A stretch of 64,000 bases of DNA from Aselliscus stoliczkanus (Eukaryota > Chordata > Mammalia > Chiroptera > Hipposideridae), in assembly GCA_033961575.1 (NCBI GenBank), contig CM066739.1, forward strand, positions 69,130,559 through 69,194,558, given 5' to 3'. Below the pieces are notes generated by a model. It did not search any database and was not told the origin of the DNA. It worked only from the letters and a program-made list of their open reading frames with translations. Every line of letters begins with the position of its first letter. The first letter of the stretch is position 1. This document shows positions 59,060-64,000 of this stretch, one piece after another. Made by a program: the position numbers and the translations under genes.

Positions 59060-61575
59060 CACACATGTATTCATTCATTTATTCAATTAATGCTCCTCGA
59101 GTGCTCACTATGGGCCAGGCATGTCCTGTTTGCTAGGATTTAAATGATGAGCAAGAAGGAAGGGCGCTGTCCCTGCTTATATGAAGCTGAGAACTTCTTT
59201 CCCCTGGTTAGCTGCTTACTCAGAATTTATAAATGAAGATTAACTTCCTACAAACACAGACAAGAATGGAAAGGTTGCCATTTTTTTGTTTCACCGTAGG
59301 AGATGCTCATTTTATAAATACTCCCATGAGAAAGAATATTAAAATTGATGACCAGCCGTAGGTTATACATGTTTGCTTGGAGTCCAGGGTGACTTCAAGA
59401 TTAACGAAGCACAGAAATTAATTAGAGAGGCTAAAGCTCAAGAAATCTCTGGTGAGAAAAGTAAGGTTTATCTTTTCTTTACATGAGGCAGAAACAATGA
59501 CAGAAATGGAGTTCCTGTCAGGAAGGATTAGTATGTGAGACATGGTTTACTAGTATTTCCAGGGTGTTGGCAGCCTGAGCACCTTGGTCACACTGCCAAA
59601 TCCCCGAGTAATGGTACTCACCTTACCAGCCATCAAACTACAAGTGACAGAGCCCATTATGTGTGTCAGGACTTTAGTGTCTCCAGGGGCCAGCATGCTG
59701 TGTACTGCCCAGTTGACCACAGGCAGGGATGTTCTTCATTTCCACAGACTAAAATGTGTTTGCTCCTGTTGGTAGATCATCCATCTTTGTCTCTTTTGAG
59801 AGAGACATAGATATAGGGGAACATTGCAGGTTCCACTTTGCCAAAGAAAAACAATAGCAGCCCCCAGGCAGTGATGACTGGTTAGTGTTCAGGCTTACTC
59901 TGGGGAAATAGTTCGGCCGGGCCCATGGGACTCTGGAAATAGCACGGCTTATCTAATGGAGCCGGGGTTACTCAACTCCTGCCAATTGTGGCCATGAAAG
60001 AAGGTCCAGTGGTGCCAGAGATTTCACTTTTTAAATAGAACCCAGAAATTGGGACTCTTTTGTGAAATCACCTGCTTTAAAAATCTTGGCCACTAATTCA
60101 AAATTAAAAACAAAATGAAACGAACTCTTGGGGCAGCATTTTGAATAGGGTACCCAATCATCCTGGTTTGTTTGGGCCTGCGGTGCTTCCTAGGACATGG
60201 GTGTTTTGGTGCTAAAACAGGCAGAGTCCCAGGGAAACTGGAATGGTTGGTCCTTCTAGAATGTGGAGGATAAAGAAAACATCTCCATAGGATGAAAACA
60301 GTCTATCAGTGGTCAGTGTGTGACCTCTGATAAATAGGATATCAAACTAGAATAGGGTTCATATTTTTAAAAAGTACTAGAAAAGTCACATTTTCAGAGG
60401 GGGAAGGTATTTGATGAATGGAGAAGGACTACGTATACATGGACCAGAGCATTTGGTCCAACTGTTACTTCTCCTCTCCCCACATCCTTGTCAGATGGCT
60501 GCAGCCAGGTTAGAAACTTCTGTGATAAACTTGAGTGCTGTAGGGTTCTCGTTTTCAGCTGCGCATCCTGAAATTTGTTCATCCAAGGATCATGCTGGGG
60601 AAAGGGCACACTTGGGCAGTGGGAGACCCAGAGGGCGAAAGGAAGCGGCCAAATTCCCTGACAGGATGGAAACAATTGTAGGAAATGTTGGAAGGTTACC
60701 TGGAAGTGTCTTGGACTAGACTATTTTTATACTACTTAAGTTTTGTACCTGTAACTATAAGGGTTAATTTTTCACAAGCTTTTTCTTAACAACAACATCA
60801 AAAAGATTTCAGGTTCATAGGATATTACCATGGGAAGGGAGCTTAGACACCATGTAGTCCAAATCTTTCAATATAAACCTGGAGAAATTAAGGTCCACTG
60901 TCCCATAGCTAGTTAGTGGTGGAATGGTTCCACTCGGACCTGTTTGGAATGGTGTGGATGACCAATAGCATGATAATGAAACTGGAGGCCAAATGAGTCC
61001 GGGGCTGGTACTGCCTGCACCGCTCAGCCAGTAGACTGACACAGGAGTTAGGTCATAGAATGAGCATTTAATATTAGAGCACGGTGGTCTGAGAAGGCAG
61101 AGGTTAACACCTCCAACTACTGCCTTACCATTCTCAGACCAGCTTGAGGGATTTTAAGAGAAAATCTGGGCATTCCTCCAGACACTACATGACGGATTCC
61201 AGGGGTCTGCTAGGAGCCTTCCCTGTGGCCATGTGATCCTAAGGTGGAGTCAGGAAAATGATGGGATTAGCCTGGTAGACCACTGAGATTGTGATCAATA
61301 AGCCTAAGGGCATTAATCATAAATTTAAACCGGGAACTGGGTGGGCCAGGGGACATTCCTAGCTAAAGCCCCTGTCAGGGCATGATCTATTGTTAAGCTA
61401 TAGGTAGGTCAAGGAAAGGTGAGGCCAGAGACATGGAGAGGCCTCTATTATGGGGGTGCTAACCAGGCCCTGTTTCAATAAGGGAAGGCAGCTCAGCTCC
61501 TCTAAGATGCATATCCAGCAATTAAGGAAGTTTCATGGCACAAAGAAAAATAACCATTAAAAATCTAAAAATGAG
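59060..61575. other. Intergenic, no gene recognised
   Basis: A MIR-like remnant is likely at about 60830-60920 (CCATAGCTAGTTAGTGGTGG). ORFs up to 102 codons have no family resemblance and no splice context. Confidence 0.45.
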
Positions 61576-61709
61576 GGGCCGGCCGAGTGGCGCAGTGGTT
61601 AAGCACTGGCTTAGGAAGCCAGGGGCCCCGGTTCGGTCCCACATATGAGGGCCAGTGACACTGCCCTCAAAAAAAACAAACAAAAACAAAACAAAACAAA
61701 ACAAAAAAC
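61576..61709 (+). mobile_element. tRNA-derived SINE with (AAAAC)n tail
   Basis: Head GGGGCCGGCCGAGTGGCGCAG and a tail of AAAAC repeats. The TSD CTAAAAATGAG/CTAAAAACGAG is at 61565-61575 and 61710-61720. Confidence 0.93.
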
Positions 61710-61868
61710 CTAAAAACGAGAAGTTGCTTCACACTCTGCCTATTTGTTTATGAAATTAAATTATAATGAATCCCTGAATGCTCAAGTTGTTGAAACTCAA
61801 TGCCAATGCATAAAATGAAGGACAGTGAAACTGAAAAAAGGAGCATCTGTTATCAAAAAGGCTACTAG

Positions 61869-61988
61869 TGGGCCGGCCGAGGGGCGCGGTGGTTGGGAGC
61901 TGGCCTAGGAGGCCAGCGGTCCCGGTCCGGATCCCACATATGAGGACCACTGACACTGCCCTCTAAAAAAAATAAAAAATAAAAAAAT
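61869..61988 (+). mobile_element. tRNA-derived SINE, full copy
   Basis: Head GGGCCGGCCGAGGGGCGCGG, unusually GC-rich, with an A/T tail. The TSD GGCTACTAG is at 61860-61868 and 61989-61997. Confidence 0.93.
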
Positions 61989-61997
61989 GGCTACTAG

Positions 61998-62960
61998 GTT
62001 GTATCTAGGCTATTTCATGTGGGCAGCATGCATTTCAAACTAGAAACCTATGATTTGCAAAACACAGACAAGGAAGTTTTTAAAAAGTTTTTCCAGCTGT
62101 CATTATATGCTGGCATACATTTAGCTTCATTCTTCAGTTACTCTAAATGCATCATTTCTTCACAGCAGAATTCTCTTTGAAGCCAGAGAATGAACTTGGT
62201 GGTGAGAGTTTGCTCCCAGGCCCATGTGGAGCAAGTAAAAACAAGGCTGATTTTTATCTCATCATATTGGCATGCTGCACCAGCCAAAGAACTTACTGAT
62301 CAGATTCACAGTCACAAAGGGATGTATCATTAAAGTCTAAAAACTCACAAATTCTTTGTTTGAATAATTAGAATCCTCCTTGTTTCCTTTTGGGCCCAAG
62401 CGAAATGCATGCTCCATCTCTTCACCTGTTTGTGTACATTCCTAGGAATCTCAACAGAATAGGAAAGAGACAATGACCCAGAAGCACGATTATCACACCA
62501 ACACACCACATAGGCCAACCTAGGTTCCTTGAAGACTCTAAGAACCTTCCAAAGGCTGTAGATTACTGGTCACACTGTAGTTGTAGGCCACTTAAACATA
62601 AGCTCGGTGAAGAGTTCAGGGTCAGAATGATCTGATATGAGAGGCTAACACTTAGCAGGGTTTATGATTAACGACCAGACCCACAGCTGCCCTAGCACTC
62701 ACTAACCCTCTCCTGATTAGATCCAGGAAAGGCCATGAGAAGGGGCGGGGGTGTGAATTCTTGATAACCCTTGGGAGGTTTATGATATAGGAACAGGAGT
62801 CAACAAAACACAATATAAAACAGTGTTTTGGTGTTCAGGCCAGACTCTCTTCCAGGACAAATCTCTCAGAGGGTCGTTTGGGCATTCCATTCATATTTCA
62901 GAGGCAAGTCCTGAGAGTGTTACTACTGCTTTACGTGTGGGTGTGTGTGTTTTTAAGCTT
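61998..62960. other. Intergenic, no gene recognised
   Basis: No supported gene or nameable repeat. Confidence 0.45.
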
Positions 62961-62964
62961 TAAA

Positions 62965-63290
62965 CACACATTTATTATTTCACATAACTTCTGAGGGTCA
63001 GGAATCTGGGAGTGGCTTGACTGGGTCGTTCTGGCCTGGGGTCTCTCATGAGGTTGCAGTCAGAGTGTGAGCCAGGGCAGCAGTCACTTCAAGGCTTGAC
63101 TGGGGCTCAAAGGTCCATTTCCAATATGGTGCATCATTGGCTCAGGATGACGCACTCACATGGATGTTGGTTAGAAGCCTCTGTTGCATCCATTTTCCCT
63201 TCAAGCTGCCTATGGGCCTGCTTGAGTGTCTTCATGCAAGTCATCTAGCTTCCTTCAAAGTGGGCAGCCCAAGGGAGAAGGTAGAAGTGT
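62965..63290 (+). repeat. Old LTR/MaLR-like repeat
   Basis: Text such as TTTATTATTTCACATAACTTCTGAGGGTCAGGAATCTGGG, TTGACTGGGTCGTTCTGG and CACATGGATGTTGGTTAG is familiar from ancient mammalian LTR repeats. The subfamily and true orientation are not certain. Confidence 0.5.
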
Positions 63291-63691
63291 AATGAATGTG
63301 GCTTTCAGAATTGGATTTTTGAGATTTAAAGAGTTGTGTGCCACTAAGCTGCTTCATTCCTTCATGCCCCTGACAGCCATAGTTGGGGATAGTGTGGACT
63401 GCCCAAGGATGACTTGCTTGCTTTAACATGGGAAGCAAATGAGTCCACATTGGCGGATGTACTGGGTGGGAGATGGGTCTGGCACTGAAGCCAGGAAATG
63501 CCTTCTAAGTAAATGACTATTACGCATTGCTGAAAGCAGTGGTAAATTATCCTTTTTAAATTTGGGGATAGAAAGATTCCAGCAAGTGTTTAGCCCCATC
63601 CTTTGGTTCTAAAGATGGCTGTTGAAGGCATGAGAAGTGAAATTCTGCATAAATATTTCAGAGTACTTGTATTTTACAGAAGTCATCATCT

Positions 63692-63723
63692 GCGTTGGTG
63701 GTATAGTGGTGAGCATAGCTGCC
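63692..63723 (+). pseudogene. Retroposed 5' half of tRNA-Gly (TCC type), tailless
   Basis: GCGTTGGTGGTATAGTGGTG, then AGCATAGCTGCC, equals bases 1-32 of mammalian tRNA-Gly(TCC) and stops in the anticodon loop (up to two further T are shared with the flank). No 3' half and no A-tail exist. The perfect 18-bp direct repeat TTACAGAAGTCATCATCT flanks it at 63674-63691 and 63724-63741. It keeps the A box (TGGTATAGTGG) but has no B box, so it is not a working tRNA gene. Confidence 0.93.
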
Positions 63724-64000
63724 TTACAGAAGTCATCATCTTTAATTAACATTTGTGTGTGTAGGTTATTACCGTAGAGTATAGGTAAGTCATCTCTAGA
63801 CTTTCTAAGTTCATGGTGAACAAGGACAAAATAGTGGCTGACAAGGACGAAAGTAGAATCCTACTTCTCAGCAACTTTTGAGTCACATGACAGTGAATGC
63901 AAAAATTGGATCAAGAATGTAAACCTAACTCTCCCACTCATAGCACAAAGGGTTGTTAGGAAATTACAAAGAGAGCTTCTTCTTTTGGGCTTCAAAGCTT

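Noticed and set aside
63692..63723. Functional tRNA-Gly gene
   Set aside because: Only bases 1-32 are present. The anticodon, the T arm with the B box and the acceptor 3' strand are missing.
1..64000. CRISPR array, operon or defence system
   Set aside because: No regularly spaced direct repeats with unique spacers and no dense coding. The sequence is mammalian.

Overview
This window is nuclear DNA of a placental mammal. The coding exons are nearly identical to a conserved mammalian gene and are split by GT-AG introns. The intergenic DNA carries L1/HAL1, L2, MIR, hAT-Charlie (MER5A) and MaLR (MLT1) repeats. The dominant young repeat is a tRNA-derived SINE with the head GGGCCGGCCGAGTGGCGCAG, present in about 15 copies and most often flanked by good target-site duplications (TSDs). 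That SINE and the L1 3' ends (which finish in GTCAACTGTAATTGAAA) point to a laurasiatherian, most likely a bat of the Yinpterochiroptera. The taxon is inferred from repeats, not proven.

Left part (1 to about 15,000, minus strand): the 5' half of IVNS1ABP (NS1-BP, a BTB-BACK-Kelch protein). Six coding exons are present with exact phase (codons 1-255: BTB, BACK and the start of the linker), plus a 5' UTR exon at 9079-9307 and a first exon ending at 14731 inside a CpG island (about 14,040-15,200). The Kelch-repeat exons are not in the window and should lie beyond position 1.

Right part (about 15,200-64,000): no protein-coding gene could be supported. This agrees with the gene-poor interval that lies upstream of IVNS1ABP in other mammals, toward HMCN1. 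It is a layered record of mobile elements: an MLT1 LTR, nested hAT elements, two HAL1-type elements (one apparently full-length, 3.8 kb, with TSD), a 1,145-bp solo LTR of an endogenous retrovirus with a 6-bp TSD, long composite SINEs with an internal 20-bp VNTR, a SINE with a 3' transduction, a 66-bp near-perfect palindrome, and a retroposed 5' half of tRNA-Gly with an 18-bp TSD.

No CRISPR, operon or other prokaryotic system is present. The most unusual items are the tRNA-half insertion, the SVA-like composite SINE family, the palindrome, and two SINE copies with atypical 3' ends.
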